Part shown: positions 45,231 through 55,776 of the stretch, in pieces | Layout: every line of letters starts with the position of its first letter | How positions within the stretch are numbered: the stretch's first letter is position 1 | DNA from: G965218495 sp965218495 | GTDB lineage: Bacteria; Bacteroidota; Rhodothermia; Rhodothermales; Bin80 | Assembly: GCA_965218495.1 (NCBI GenBank) | Contig: OZ244626.1 | Location: 2,542,001-2,606,000, forward strand | Direction of reading: 5' to 3' | Length of the DNA: 64,000 nucleotides | Translations under genes and position numbers: made by a program | The notes under the pieces: model-generated | What the model was told of the DNA's origin: nothing | The model's database searches: none | What the model saw: the letters and a program-made list of their open reading frames with translations, nothing else

Positions 45231-48200
45231 CTATGCCAGGGGAGTGGCTCTGCGTGAACGCGTGGCCCGCGGCCTGAGCGCCGCCGCACCGGGTTGCGTG
45301 AGCAGTGCCTTTTTTACCGAAGCCGTATCCATTTGGCTCGCGTGAAAGGTGGTCTCTCCCGCAACGGCGGTCGCCACCACCACGCCCTGCCGGAAAAGGA
45401 TCCGGTTAGATGCCAGTGCAGGGATTCGTGGACCCGGCGTTAAGATGCCTTCTAGGTTGAGCGGATCTGCCGCGCTGATCGCAATGGGTTCCGCTGCCAT
45501 CTCCTTATTGCGCCCTGCGCTACGCAACAGCCCCACAGCTTCCGGAAGTCCAAAATGCTCTCCGGGCACGCCGGCCAGAAATCGCCCACCACGAATCTCT
45601 CCGCGCGCCTCAAGACGCCAGTACGTACGTACCAGCGCGCGCCATGGCGGAAGGTCAGTTTCTCGCACGAGAATTCGCCGACACACGATGCCGTAGCGGC
45701 GCAAAAGGATGCGGGCAATCGCTTCTATGGCGTCCTCGTCCGTTTCTTGAGGTGCGGGGACCAATGACCAGCGCCCGAGGGCCTGCATGCCCAAGGGTGC
45801 CTTGCGATGTCCGCGCCGCCGGGTATCTACCGGCGCCAGCAGCATTCGCAGGCCAGCAAAGCCGTCACTGGTGACCAGGCCACGACTAACAAGTTCTGCC
45901 AGCGCGGCTTCGATCTGCGTTGGAAAAAGCTTGGTTTCGGCACGGATCACACCCATAAACGTGGCCCCGCGCTCGGCCAATACGTCCAGAACCCGCTGCG
46001 CCTGGCCTGACAGTGGCGCGTCCGCCGGTGCGTCCACAAGTAGCGGTGCATGCTTTTGCAGATAGAGCGCGATTGGAGTAGACCGCACCGGTGCGGCGGA
46101 AGTGCTTTTGTTTGCCGAGCGCCTGCACCATCCGACGCGGCCCGTGAAGCACAGCGTGTCCAGCATCGCTGGTTCAAAGCCCTCCACACGCAGTGAAAGA
46201 ATATCTGGCTCCCAAGCCGCGGCCGCGGCACTAAAGCCATCTATCTGAGCAATAACACTGTGAAGACCCGCCAGGCCTGCCACGCGAAACCCCGCAGCAA
46301 CATGCTGCCACGCCATCAGGAAGCGCATGTACTGGACCACGGGCACGGGCCGAACCTCCTCGCGCCGCCGCGCTATCGTCCGGCGATGCATGCGGGCCAG
46401 AAGCCGCCGGTGACACCACTGTTGAGAACCTTGGGAGGTGAATGTTCCGCGAAGTACGTCGCCGCTGCCTTCCAAGCCTGTCAGCGCGCACTCGGCGGAA
46501 GGCAGCGATAGCCCCATCACCTGGGCGACATGTGCCGCTGTCACAGGCCCACTCGTCTCCAGGTATCCCCTGGCAAGCGTCTGCGCGGCACTTTGCTGCG
46601 AAACGACTGCCCCTGTTGGAGCCAGGGTCGGATTCAGCACGAGATCCCAAAGAGCCACCGCCTCGTGCAAGCGCTCAGCCGATAGCCAGATTTGTTGTCC
46701 CGTACCCTTGATGATGCCCTGCGTGGCACGACCCTGCGCTGCAAGCGTAGCGAAGTAATGCGCCCAGGTACCGTCCGTGGGCGCAGGAATCCACCCGGCC
46801 GTCAGCAGCACATCGTGCAGCTCATCCGCATCGCGCGCCTCCGCGCGCACTTCCGCGCACACACGTTTCACCACTTCTGCATCGAGTACGCCATGGCTGT
46901 CCACCGGCACAAATGCTCGGCGCCGGTGTGCGGCTTGCGTACGCCGCTCCTCCAGCGGCGCATCGTCCAGAAAGGCGTAGGGCTTGGCCGTAAGGATTTC
47001 GTGCGACAACGGAGAAGGCTCCTGGACATCACGGGTGACGAAAGTGATGGTCCCCTGCTCAAGCCCGGTCAGTATGGCACAAAGCCTCTCGTAGTCCATA
47101 GCTACCTGGAGACAATCGTAGAGTGTCTGTGCCACCAGCGGGTGCTGCGGCACCGCGCGATCCCCTCCAACATTTTCCAGGCAGGCAGCAGCATCTGGAA
47201 AGACAGACACCAGTATGTCCTCAGCCTGCATTCGCTGAAGTGGCGCCGGCACCTTGCGACCACCACGACGCCGCGGCACGGCCAAAGCGATGTTGACATT
47301 CCACCGCCACCGCGTGTGAAACATCGGAGCATCTAGTACAGCCTGAACGAGGATGTCATGGAGCGTCCCTGGCGTCAGATATCCGAGGACGTCGGCCAGA
47401 GGAAAGGAATGCTGCGGCCCCAGCGATAGCAAAATCGCGTCTTCGGTGGCCGCGGCCTGGAGCTCAAAGTTGAACTTTCTGCAGAACCGCTTGCGCAAAG
47501 CGAGCCCCCATGCACGGTTCACCCTTGCGCCGAAGGGCGCATGAAGCACCAGCTGCATGCCACCCGATTCGTCAAAGAACCGCTCTGCCACGATCTGTTT
47601 CTGGGTCGGCAGCGTGCCCAGTATCGCCACCGACTGCCAGAGGTACTCTGCGAGCTGATCCGCTGCTGGAACCGGCAGGGCGTAGTGCTCCACCAGCCAA
47701 TTGGCTGACGACTCCCGACTGGCCATATGGGGTAGGCAATCGCTGCGCAGTCGTGACACCGCTGCCGAAAGCGCATTGCTTCGCTGGGGTGCCTCACCAA
47801 ACCAGAACGGAATGTTTGGGGGTGCCCCCATGGCGTCTTCCACACGAACGACGCCAGAGCCAATGCGTCGAATACGCCAAGACGTGTTACCCAACTGAAA
47901 GATGTCGCCGGCGATACTCTCGGCGGCAAAGTCCTCGTTGACTGTGCCCACAAACGTTTCTTCCGGCTCTAGCACCACTCGTAGGTCCGCATTATCCGGG
48001 ATAGCTCCTCCACAGGTGAGCGCAGTTAGGCGTGCGCCCTTGCGACCCTTCACGCGGCGGTTGATGCCATCGTGGAAGAGCAGCGCACTGCGGCGCCCGC
48101 GATCGGTGACAAAGCCGTGTGCCAACATGTGAATGACCTCCCCGAAGGTTTCCCACGTGAGGTCGCGGTACGGATAGGCACGTCGCACCAAGTCAAACAG

Positions 48201-49484
48201 TGCCTCCTCCGTCGATTCCTCCGCTGCAGACTCTGCCACTACCTGCTGTGCCAGGACATCGAGCGGCTGCAGAAGTGGTGCTACGTCTTCCAACTCTCCC
48301 TGCCGAAGCGCATGCATCAGCGCAGCACATTCCAAAAGGTCATCACGCGTGGTCGGGAACAGCCGCCCCTTGCTTATGCCACCCACATGGTGCCCGGCGC
48401 GACCTATTCGCTGCACAAACGTCGAAATGGATCGGGGTGAGCCGATGGTGCAAACCAATTCTACCGCCCCGATGTCGATTCCCAGCTCCAGCGACGCTGT
48501 AGCAATGATGATTTTGAGTTCGCCGTTCCTTAAGCGGCGCTCAGCTTCTGCTCGAGTAGCACGCGACAGGCTACCGTGGTGTGCGGCCACCAGGTCCGGC
48601 CCTAGTCGCTCTGCCACGTGACGTGCTATGCGCTCCGCGAGCCGACGCCCGTTCACAAACACCAAGGTGGTCCGGTGCTCATGCGCCAGCGCTGACAGGC
48701 GATCATAGATTTCCGCCCATACCTCGTGCGCCATGACGGCGTCCAGCGGAGACGCAGGCAATTCCAAGGCGATGTCCATAGCACGCTGGTGCCCCAGGTC
48801 GACGGTGGCACAGGTGCCCCCCGTCGGGCCTACCAGAAACTGCGCTACGGTATTTAGTGGCCGCTGGGTAGCGGAGAGGCCGATCCGCTGTATCGGTCCG
48901 CAGGCAACATGCGCCAGGCGCTCCAGCGTCAGTGTCAAATGTGCGCCGCGGCGCGACGGCAGGACCGCATGGATCTCATCTACTATGACCGTACGAACTG
49001 TGCGTAGCGTGGCCCGGCTTCGCTCGGCCGTAAGCAACAGGTAGAGCGATTCCGGCGTCGTAACCAATATGTGCGGGGGGCGGCGCGTCATCGAAACGCG
49101 GCGCGAAGCGGTGGTGTCTCCCGTGCGGATGCCGGTAGTGATGTGCGGTGCTTCGAGCCCTGCCTCCTCGGCCGCGGACCGAATGCCGGCCAGCGGCCGG
49201 TCCAGGTTCAAATGTATGTCGGTGCTGAGCGCCTTTAGCGGTGAGACATATACCACGTACGTCTCATCCGGCAGCGGGCCGTCCGCCAGCGCTCGGCGAA
49301 ACAGTGCATCCAGCGCCACCATGAAGGCGGCGAGCGTCTTGCCAGAGCCTGTAGGTGCTGCTGCCAGTACATGTTGTCCCGCTTGGATCAGCGGCCACGC
49401 CTGTACCTGCACGGGCGTGGCACAGCCAAAAGTCTTTTTAAACCAGGCAAATACCGCCGGATGGAAACCAATGGACGCCTTCAC
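45231..49484 (-). CDS. lhr: Large ATP-dependent helicase Lhr
   Basis: 1417 residues. The N-terminal Lhr-core has motif I APTGSGKTLAAF, motif Ia VYVSPLKALSTDI, motif II VIVDEIHAVLPSRRGAHL, motif III LSATQRPL, motif V IIATASLELGIDIGAVELV and motif VI FVQRIGRAGHHVGG, followed by winged-helix and beta-barrel domains (to about 870). The C-terminal half (about 900-1400) contains the winged-helix array found in full-length Lhr. Lhr is a 3'-5' DNA/RNA-DNA hybrid helicase in repair and is widely conserved in actinobacteria and others. It starts 24 bases after the spliced radical SAM gene, on the same strand. Confidence 0.93.
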   Translation of the reverse strand: MKASIGFHPAVFAWFKKTFGCATPVQVQAWPLIQAGQHVLAAAPTGSGKTLAAFMVALDALFRRALADGPLPDETYVVYVSPLKALSTDIHLNLDRPLAGIRSAAEEAGLEAPHITTGIRTGDTTASRRVSMTRRPPHILVTTPESLYLLLTAERSRATLRTVRTVIVDEIHAVLPSRRGAHLTLTLERLAHVACGPIQRIGLSATQRPLNTVAQFLVGPTGGTCATVDLGHQRAMDIALELPASPLDAVMAHEVWAEIYDRLSALAHEHRTTLVFVNGRRLAERIARHVAERLGPDLVAAHHGSLSRATRAEAERRLRNGELKIIIATASLELGIDIGAVELVCTIGSPRSISTFVQRIGRAGHHVGGISKGRLFPTTRDDLLECAALMHALRQGELEDVAPLLQPLDVLAQQVVAESAAEESTEEALFDLVRRAYPYRDLTWETFGEVIHMLAHGFVTDRGRRSALLFHDGINRRVKGRKGARLTALTCGGAIPDNADLRVVLEPEETFVGTVNEDFAAESIAGDIFQLGNTSWRIRRIGSGVVRVEDAMGAPPNIPFWFGEAPQRSNALSAAVSRLRSDCLPHMASRESSANWLVEHYALPVPAADQLAEYLWQSVAILGTLPTQKQIVAERFFDESGGMQLVLHAPFGARVNRAWGLALRKRFCRKFNFELQAAATEDAILLSLGPQHSFPLADVLGYLTPGTLHDILVQAVLDAPMFHTRWRWNVNIALAVPRRRGGRKVPAPLQRMQAEDILVSVFPDAAACLENVGGDRAVPQHPLVAQTLYDCLQVAMDYERLCAILTGLEQGTITFVTRDVQEPSPLSHEILTAKPYAFLDDAPLEERRTQAAHRRRAFVPVDSHGVLDAEVVKRVCAEVRAEARDADELHDVLLTAGWIPAPTDGTWAHYFATLAAQGRATQGIIKGTGQQIWLSAERLHEAVALWDLVLNPTLAPTGAVVSQQSAAQTLARGYLETSGPVTAAHVAQVMGLSLPSAECALTGLEGSGDVLRGTFTSQGSQQWCHRRLLARMHRRTIARRREEVRPVPVVQYMRFLMAWQHVAAGFRVAGLAGLHSVIAQIDGFSAAAAAWEPDILSLRVEGFEPAMLDTLCFTGRVGWCRRSANKSTSAAPVRSTPIALYLQKHAPLLVDAPADAPLSGQAQRVLDVLAERGATFMGVIRAETKLFPTQIEAALAELVSRGLVTSDGFAGLRMLLAPVDTRRRGHRKAPLGMQALGRWSLVPAPQETDEDAIEAIARILLRRYGIVCRRILVRETDLPPWRALVRTYWRLEARGEIRGGRFLAGVPGEHFGLPEAVGLLRSAGRNKEMAAEPIAISAADPLNLEGILTPGPRIPALASNRILFRQGVVVATAVAGETTFHASQMDTASVKKALLTQPGAAALRPRATRSRRATPLA

Positions 49485-49508
49485 GACTCTGTAGCCTTCC
49501 TTCTAGGT

Positions 49509-49687
49509 CTAGTCAAAAAGCGACAACTGGTTGCCTTCGCAATGCCGAAAGTGATCTGTATCCAGCGCCGGCATCTGCTGATTGAGGCCGACCCTGCTGC
49601 ATGTCGTCTTGAACAGCTTGGCGAGCGTTTCAGCCCAGATGCCTTCGCCGCGCATCCGCCACCCGAAGCGGGCATCGGTGAGTTTTC
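49509..49687 (-). CDS. PA0069-type radical SAM protein, exon 2
   Basis: The 3' exon of the radical SAM gene whose first exon is 51029-51917. Read from 49687 with one base carried over (G|GA = Gly), it gives KLTDARFGWRMRGEGIWAET then TTCSRVGLNQQMPALDTDHF and QLSLFD, a good match to the C-terminus of PA0069-like proteins. It ends with TAG at 49509. Joining the exons gives 889+179 bases, exactly 356 codons. Confidence 0.88.
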
Positions 49688-50356
49688 ATCGCGGTAGCCC
49701 CCGGATTTCCCCGGGGGCCCCGCACAGATCCGGACGTGCGCGTTAACGCATCCGGCTCCTCCCTTGGGTCGCGCCGTCGCGCATGACGTTAGCAGGTCGG
49801 CAAACCGACCCGCAGCCGTAACCGATCCGTCCCCTGTGACACGCAGTATCCGACACTGTGTCCGGTACGTGTGGAACTTCACGATTTCCCCTTGAGTGCG
49901 ACGCTTCGCTCCACTGACTCCGCCACGAGGGCACCCCCGCTTTGTTCGCCGGCTTCATAGCTTGTATCGTCGCATCTGACTTCTCTCCACCGTACGTCCT
50001 CCGATCAGCATTTAGCCTACGCTTTGGCGACCTTCCCCGAAGGGGTAGGTAGTGGAGAGACCTCCCAGGTCCCGACAGGATACTTGCGTGCGTCCATGGG
50101 GTCTCGGACACCGTGGGCCTGTCCGCCCTCTCACCATAGCGAGGACGAACTTGTTGCCTTCGGCATAGAGGAAAACCTCGGCGACCCAGATAATGTCTCT
50201 TTCGGTGCTCAATGTCCCTGGCCACACGTACCGCTACCGACGCTTCGCGCCCACCCTCGCGGATGACCACGCACGGCTCGCGGAGATATGTACCTGGTTT
50301 AAGCTTCATAACACGGGACTTTCACCCGCTATATCCTGCCAGTTAGCCTGGCGCAC
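49688..50356 (-). mobile_element. Group II intron copy A (ORF-less, 669 bp)
   Basis: On the minus strand it begins GTGCGCCAGGCTAACTGG (consensus GUGYG) with an early hairpin GGGTGAAAGTCCCG, and ends in domain V (GAGCCGGATGCG...CACGTCCGGATC, 49727-49758, with the AGC triad) and domain VI (to CTACCGCGAT at 49688). No reverse transcriptase is encoded; the long frame at 49743-50309 merely translates structured RNA. It follows copy B directly with no exon between and precedes exon 2 of the radical SAM gene. Confidence 0.92.
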
Positions 50357-51028
50357 ATCGCGGTAGCCCCCGGATTTCCCCGGGGGCCCCGCACAGATCC
50401 GGACGTGCGCGTTAACGCATCCGGCTCCTCCCTTGGGTCGCGCCGTCGCGCATGACGTTAGCAGGTCGGCAAACCGACCCGCAGCCGTAACCGATCCGTC
50501 CCCTGTGACACGCAGTATCCGACACTGTGTCCGGTACGTGTGGAACTTCACGATTTCCCCTTGAGTGCGACGCTTCGCTCCACTGACTCCGCCACGAGGG
50601 CACCCCCGCTTTGTTCGCCGGCTTCATAGCTTGTATCGTCGCATCTGACTTCTCTCCACCGTACGTCCTCCGATCAGCATTTAGCCTACGCTTTGGCGAC
50701 CTTCCCCGAAGGGGGGGTAGGTAGTGGAGAGACCTCCCAGGTCCCGACAGGATACTTGCGTGCGTCCATGGGGTCTCGGACACCGTGGGCCTGTCCGCCC
50801 TCTCACCATAGCGAGGACGAACTTGTTGCCTTCGGCATAGAGGAAAACCTCGGCGACCCAGATAATGTCTCTTTCGGTGCTCAATGTCCCTGGCCACACG
50901 TACCGCTACCGACGCTTCGCGCCCACCCTCGCGGATGACCACGCACGGCTCGCGGAGATATGTACCTGGTTTAAGCTTCATAACACGGGACTTTCACCCG
51001 CTATATCCTGCCAGTTAGCCTGGCGCAC
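50357..51028 (-). mobile_element. Group II intron copy B (ORF-less, 672 bp), tandem to copy A
   Basis: Same sequence as copy A by eye except for three extra Gs in a run near 50709-50715. Its 3' end CTACCGCGAT is joined directly to the GTGCG of copy A, and its 5' end follows the exon GAGG at 51029. This arrangement is what reinsertion at the same GAGG site would give. Splicing of B then A, or of both as a unit of 1341 bases, yields the same mRNA. Confidence 0.92.
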
Positions 51029-51917
51029 CCTCACGCAACTCCCGGACGCGGCGCAGCACCTTGCCCTTGCGTTCCGGATAGGTGGCGCCGAGCCACTCCG
51101 CAAAGAGCGGCGCCACCGGTCCAGGCAGGCGCAAAACAACGTAACCGGCTCGGAGCGCCCCGTGCCGCGCTGCTGCCGTGAGAATGTCCGGCACCTCCTC
51201 ATCGGTAAGCCCCGGAATGATTGGGGCCACCATGACGCCGACTGGCACTCCGGAATCCGCTAGGGTTTTGATCGCATCCAGCCGGCGCTGCGGCGTCGAC
51301 GTACGCGGTTCCATGGTGCGTGCGAGCTCAGGCCGCAACGAGGTGACCGAGACGGTGACATGAACAAGATTGCGCTCCGCAAGCGCACTTAAAAGATCCA
51401 GGTCTCTTGTCACCAGATGGTTCTTGGTGATGATGGAAACGGGGTTGCGGTGCCGCAGAAAGACCTGCAAGCAGCCGCGCGAGAGCTTGAGCTGCCGCTC
51501 TGCAGGCTGGTATGGATCCGTGTTGCCGGACAGGCAGATGACCTGAGCCTGCCACGAAGACTTTTGGAAGGCCTGCGAAAGCAGCCGCGGCGCATCGCGT
51601 TTGACAAGGATCTTGGTTTCGAAGTCAAGCCCCGCGGACCAACCCAGGTACTCGTGGCTGGGCCGTGCATAGCAGTATATGCATCCGTGTTCGCATCCCC
51701 TGTACGGGTTCACGCTATAGGTAAACGGTACATCCGGGGAGCTATTCTTTGCCAGGATGGTCCTAGAGCTATCCTCAAAAAAAGTGGTGGGCACCTGCCG
51801 AAGTTCGATTTCCGTCAACTCAGAGGGGTCCAGCTCTACGGTGATCGGATCAAATCGATTGGGGGTGTTGAAGGCCGCAGCGCGCCCCTTGCGCCGGGGC
51901 ACAGGTGCCATCTTCAT
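51029..51917 (-). CDS. PA0069-type radical SAM protein, exon 1
   Basis: Encodes the first 296 residues plus one base of codon 297. The N-terminal part (TFFEDSSRTILAKNSSPDVP) and the radical SAM cluster motif YRGCEHGCIYCYARPSHEYL (C-x3-C-x2-C) identify the SPL-like PA0069 family, which binds a 4Fe-4S cluster and S-adenosylmethionine; its substrate is unknown. The frame without splicing ends 13 bases inside intron B at TAA, giving a protein 55 residues too short. The gene is in an operon with lhr. Confidence 0.92.
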
Positions 51918-52367
51918 GGTCGAGGCTCAATTCCAGTTGCACAAGAATACGACATGCACACTCGTCATGGCTCTTGCCGTATTTCCGGGATGCGGCTGGT
52001 GCGATGCATGCATGATCGTCGCCAGTCCAACGCTACTGTGCGCTGACCCCGCGATTGTTTTGACGAAACGCCCGGAAATCGTTTTGCAAAGCCAATCCTG
52101 CGCCCGCCGGGGCGCTGTTCGCCTGTGCCACCGCAGCGTCCCATACGCTACTGACGAGGCGGGGCTTGTGATCCTAATTGAGCCGCGCAGTTCACCGTGC
52201 CAGCGTTGCCCAGTGCCGTCCGCCTGGACGCCGCTCCGCGATGACATGCTTTGTTTGTGCATTCCGCATGGTCCATTCACCGGGTCGCGCGCTTAAATGA
52301 TCCCTTTGCGCGGCAGAAATTCCTACTTTAGGTTGTTAGAATTGTTGGACTCTACTATGCCAGCGTC
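51918..52367. other. Intergenic region of 450 bases
   Basis: Lies between the divergent radical SAM gene and the SRPBCC gene. Open frames here show no family. It ends in an AT-rich stretch (around 52320-52365) which is the likely promoter of the SRPBCC gene, but no motif is decisive. Confidence 0.45.
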
Positions 52368-52970
52368 ATGAAGCGATTCTTCCACATCAGCGGTATTCTG
52401 ATTGGGGGCGTCATCATCGCCCTCGTAATCCTTGGCCTGTTTGTCGACAGGAACTCCTATACCACGACGCTCTATGTCGCGGCCCCCGTTGACGAGTCAT
52501 GGGCGACATTTACAGACGGAGACCGCCAAGGCGAGTGGATGCTGGGCTTGACCAGCACGGAGCTGATATCGGGGACGGAGAACGCAGTTGGCAGTCACTA
52601 CCGGCTTCATTTTGGCGACGGCACCACGGTGGACGAGCGGATTACCGCAATTGTGCCGCATGTGCAGTATTCGTTCGATATGGAGACATCGCTGTTTACC
52701 GGGTCCGTTGACGTTACCTTCACGCCGCAGGACAACGGCACGCGCATCGCGCAGGTGACTACCATGGAGGGCTCAGCATTCCACTGGCGTGCGCTGCTGC
52801 CCGTCATCAAGCCCATCATGCAGAACGAGCAAATGAAGGTTCTGGACGCCCTTGGTAGGCTGATAGAGAATGACCCAACTTTGGTGCCGGCACCAGAGGC
52901 AGCTGTAGTCGATTCACTCCAAGCGACCCAGTTGGAGGCGCCCGCGGCGGGAGACGCCGGTTCCCTTTAA
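52368..52970 (+). CDS. Membrane-anchored SRPBCC (polyketide-cyclase-like) protein
   Basis: 200 residues. One N-terminal helix (ISGILIGGVIIALVILGLFV) precedes a START-like domain (about 33-160: TTLYVAAPVDESWATFTDGD to PVIKPIMQNEQMKVLDALGR) and an acidic tail. It is 82 bases upstream of the LarA-like gene. The domain likely faces the periplasm. Ligand unknown. Confidence 0.72.
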   Translation: MKRFFHISGILIGGVIIALVILGLFVDRNSYTTTLYVAAPVDESWATFTDGDRQGEWMLGLTSTELISGTENAVGSHYRLHFGDGTTVDERITAIVPHVQYSFDMETSLFTGSVDVTFTPQDNGTRIAQVTTMEGSAFHWRALLPVIKPIMQNEQMKVLDALGRLIENDPTLVPAPEAAVVDSLQATQLEAPAAGDAGSL

Positions 52971-53052
52971 GGGACCAACGACGGCATCTAGCCTGCAGCA
53001 GGCCAGTGCGCAGGCTGATACTCGCCTGCTGGGGACAAGGGACAGGCCACGC

Positions 53053-54333
53053 ATGGCACAAGACAATCATAGTGTCCTGCTGCAATACGGGCGCAAGGGC
53101 CTACCGCTGGATGTACGCGGGCTTAATGCCACAGTGCTCAGCCCACGGTACACCCCTGGCCTGAACGACGAACATACAGCGTTTATTGAGGCCGTTCGGA
53201 AACCCCGCGGCGTGCCTGCATTGCGGGATACCATCCAAAGCGGCGAAACAGTTTCCGTCGTGATTCCCGACATCACGCGGGCGCTTCCCTCTGATCGCCT
53301 GTTACCGTGGCTGTTCGACGAGTTGTCGCACGTACCTCGGAGCGACATTAGCATCATCGTAGGGACCGGTACGCATCGTGCCAACACCAAAGAAGAGCTC
53401 TGCCACATGGTAGGCACGCATGTTGTTGAAACGGTCCGCACTATCAACCACGATGCGCGGAATCGCTCCTCAATGACGCTAGTTGGCCGCAGCTCCTTTG
53501 GGTATGATGTGTATTTCAACACGGCCTATGTGCGCGCCGATCGCCGGATACTGATGGGTTTCATTGAGCCCCACTTTATGGCGGGGTTTTCGGGTGGATA
53601 CAAGGCGGTGTTTCCGGGGATCACCGGAATGGAGGCAATCCTCAAATATCATGGATACGAAAACATCGCCCACCCCCGCAGCACCTGGGGGCTCCTGGAG
53701 GGCAACCCCACGCAAGCGCACATTCGGGCCGGCGGCTCGTTGCTACCAGTGGACTTTCTGATCAACGTGACGCTGAATAGGGATCAGGCGATAACTGCCT
53801 TTTTCTGTGGCGAGGTGATCCAGGCCCACGAAGCCGGGTGTTCCTACTCAAAGCAGTGCGCGATGGCGCACGTGGACGTCCCCTTCCCAATTGTTGTAAC
53901 GACCAACAGCGGATACCCGCTGGACCTGAACCTGTACCAGAGCGTCAAGGGCATGTGTGCCGCGGCCGCTGTTACGGCCCGCGACGGCCTTATTGTGACA
54001 GCTGCACGTTGCAATCACGGCTTTCCGGACCATGGGGCGTTCAAGCACCAGCTTTTTCGGTTTGACTCCCCTGCGGTGGGTCGCAAGGCAATCAGCCAGC
54101 CGGGGTTTGCGGAGGCCGACCAGTGGCAAAGCCAGAAGCTCTTCCAGGTTCTTGAGTCCTGTCGTATTCAGCTGTACAGCGAACTGGAACCGCGGGCTGT
54201 ACGCCGGGCTCACCTTGAGCCTGTTTCGTGCGTGCGGGAAGCGATCGACAAGGAACTGCGCTGCATGGGAGACCCGCATGCCCGAATCGCAATTTTGCCG
54301 GAAGGCCCTTTGACGATTCCATACCTTTTGTGA
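53053..54333 (+). CDS. LarA-like lactate racemase family protein
   Basis: 426 residues, the usual LarA length. N-domain: TVSVVIPDITRALPSDRLLP and IIVGTGTHRANTKEEL with the conserved His. The catalytic block reads GFIEPHFMAGFSGGYKAVFP, containing the His and the Lys that anchors the nickel-pincer nucleotide in LarA (GGxKxxxPG). LarA-type enzymes racemise or epimerise alpha-hydroxy acids; family members act on many. No larBCE maturation genes are nearby. A GPH-type transporter follows 55 bases downstream, which suggests uptake and conversion of a sugar acid. Confidence 0.88.
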   Translation: MAQDNHSVLLQYGRKGLPLDVRGLNATVLSPRYTPGLNDEHTAFIEAVRKPRGVPALRDTIQSGETVSVVIPDITRALPSDRLLPWLFDELSHVPRSDISIIVGTGTHRANTKEELCHMVGTHVVETVRTINHDARNRSSMTLVGRSSFGYDVYFNTAYVRADRRILMGFIEPHFMAGFSGGYKAVFPGITGMEAILKYHGYENIAHPRSTWGLLEGNPTQAHIRAGGSLLPVDFLINVTLNRDQAITAFFCGEVIQAHEAGCSYSKQCAMAHVDVPFPIVVTTNSGYPLDLNLYQSVKGMCAAAAVTARDGLIVTAARCNHGFPDHGAFKHQLFRFDSPAVGRKAISQPGFAEADQWQSQKLFQVLESCRIQLYSELEPRAVRRAHLEPVSCVREAIDKELRCMGDPHARIAILPEGPLTIPYLL

Positions 54334-54388
54334 CACCACGTGCGAGGCGCGCTGTGCAGCCGCCCGCTTAATCACGTAGCCAGGCCGC

Positions 54389-55439
54389 ATGCACGAGCGC
54401 CTGAGGCTTCGGGAAAAGATTGCGTACAGCTTCGGGGACATGGCTTCGTCCATGTTTTGGAAGCTGTTTTCTCTGTTTGCGCTTTTTTTCTACACGGACA
54501 TCGTTGGTCTGAATGCAGCGATGGTTGGCACGCTGCTTCTGATCACGCGCGTAGTGGATTCGGTCAACGATCCCATCATGGGTGCGATTTGTGATCGCAC
54601 TCGGTCCCGCTGGGGCAAGTTCAGGCCCTACTTGCTGTTTGGGGCAATCCCATTTGCGCTCATCGGGATGCTGACCTTTACCACGCCGGGTTTCGGTCCG
54701 ACGGGAACGCTCATCTACGCGTACGTCACATACGGCATCATGATGATGGTTTACACGACCGTTAACGTCCCGTACGCGGCGCTCATGGGCGTGATGACGC
54801 CCAACACGGAGGAACGTACATCCTTGGCATCATGGCGGTTTATCGGTGCCTACGCTGGAGGAATACTGGTCACAGCTACAGCCGGCTCGCTTATCGAATA
54901 CTTTGGCAGGGGGGGCAACGTCGCCGCCGGGTTCCAGACTACGGTTGCGCTCTATGCCGTAGTCGCCTGCGTACTGTTCTTGTTCACCTTTGCGGGCACA
55001 AGAGAGCGCCTGAGACCTTCTGTGGTTAAGACGCCGAGCTTGCGAGATGACCTCCGAGACTTGCTTACCAATGGGCCGTGGCTGCTCATGCTGGGGGCCT
55101 GCGGCTCGATCCTTCTCTACAACACGATGCGGGATGCGGCAATCCTCTACTACTTCAAGTACTTCGTTGGGGATCGCTCGGTATGGTTCTTTGGCGAACT
55201 ATCGGTGAATACGCTTTCCTCGGTGTTCATGAGTACGCTGCTCTGCGCCAACATGGTTGGGGTCGTCCTAGCGACAACTGTTGCGGGCATGGTTGGCAAA
55301 AAGCACACGCTGATTCTATCGGGTGTTGTCACCGCGGTGCTGAGCATTGGCTTCTTCTTCGTGCACCCGTCCCAGGTTATCCTGATCTTCGTAGTGAACA
55401 TCATGATCGGCGTCTCTGGCGGTATCGTGTTTCCGCTAG
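54389..55439 (+). pseudogene. GPH-family sugar:cation symporter, 5' part (interrupted by IS)
   Basis: Encodes residues 1-350 of a melibiose-carrier-like transporter: REKIAYSFGDMASSMFWKLF, IVGLNAAMVGTLLLITRVVD, NDPIMGAICDRTRSRWGKFR and GILVTATAGSLIEYFGRGGN. It stops at the GCTAG target duplication of the IS. The remaining 111 residues are at 59090-59424. Removing 55440-59089 restores a 461-residue frame (FPL|VWAMYADV). The gene follows the LarA-like enzyme, so uptake of a sugar or sugar acid was its likely job. Confidence 0.88.
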
Positions 55440-55776
55440 CCTGAATTTCCGCGGAGCGTTTAGTAGGTGCACTGTTCGCAGGCCTTTTGCGTGATTTTGA
55501 CTTCTATTACCGGCCTAATGCCTTCTTGTATACATAGTGAGTGTGAACGTATGAATAGATAACCACTGATATAGCAGTATATTTCTGGCACGCTACCACA
55601 CTGCCACTCTCAGCGAGATTGTCGTCTTGCTGCCCTGTTTCAGTACTATGTGTGTCTAACATTTCCCAATTCCGCCCTGAAAGCGGAATAATATGCCGCT
55701 ATCAAGTATCTGGCCTTGATTATTTAGCATGCTGTTACTATATTGGTAATGACTTCATACTTCATACCTTACGATC

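Noticed and set aside
49743..50981. Frames of 188-189 codons inside the introns (49743-50309, 50412-50981)
   Set aside because: They translate structured group II RNA, repeat between copies and lack any protein family pattern.
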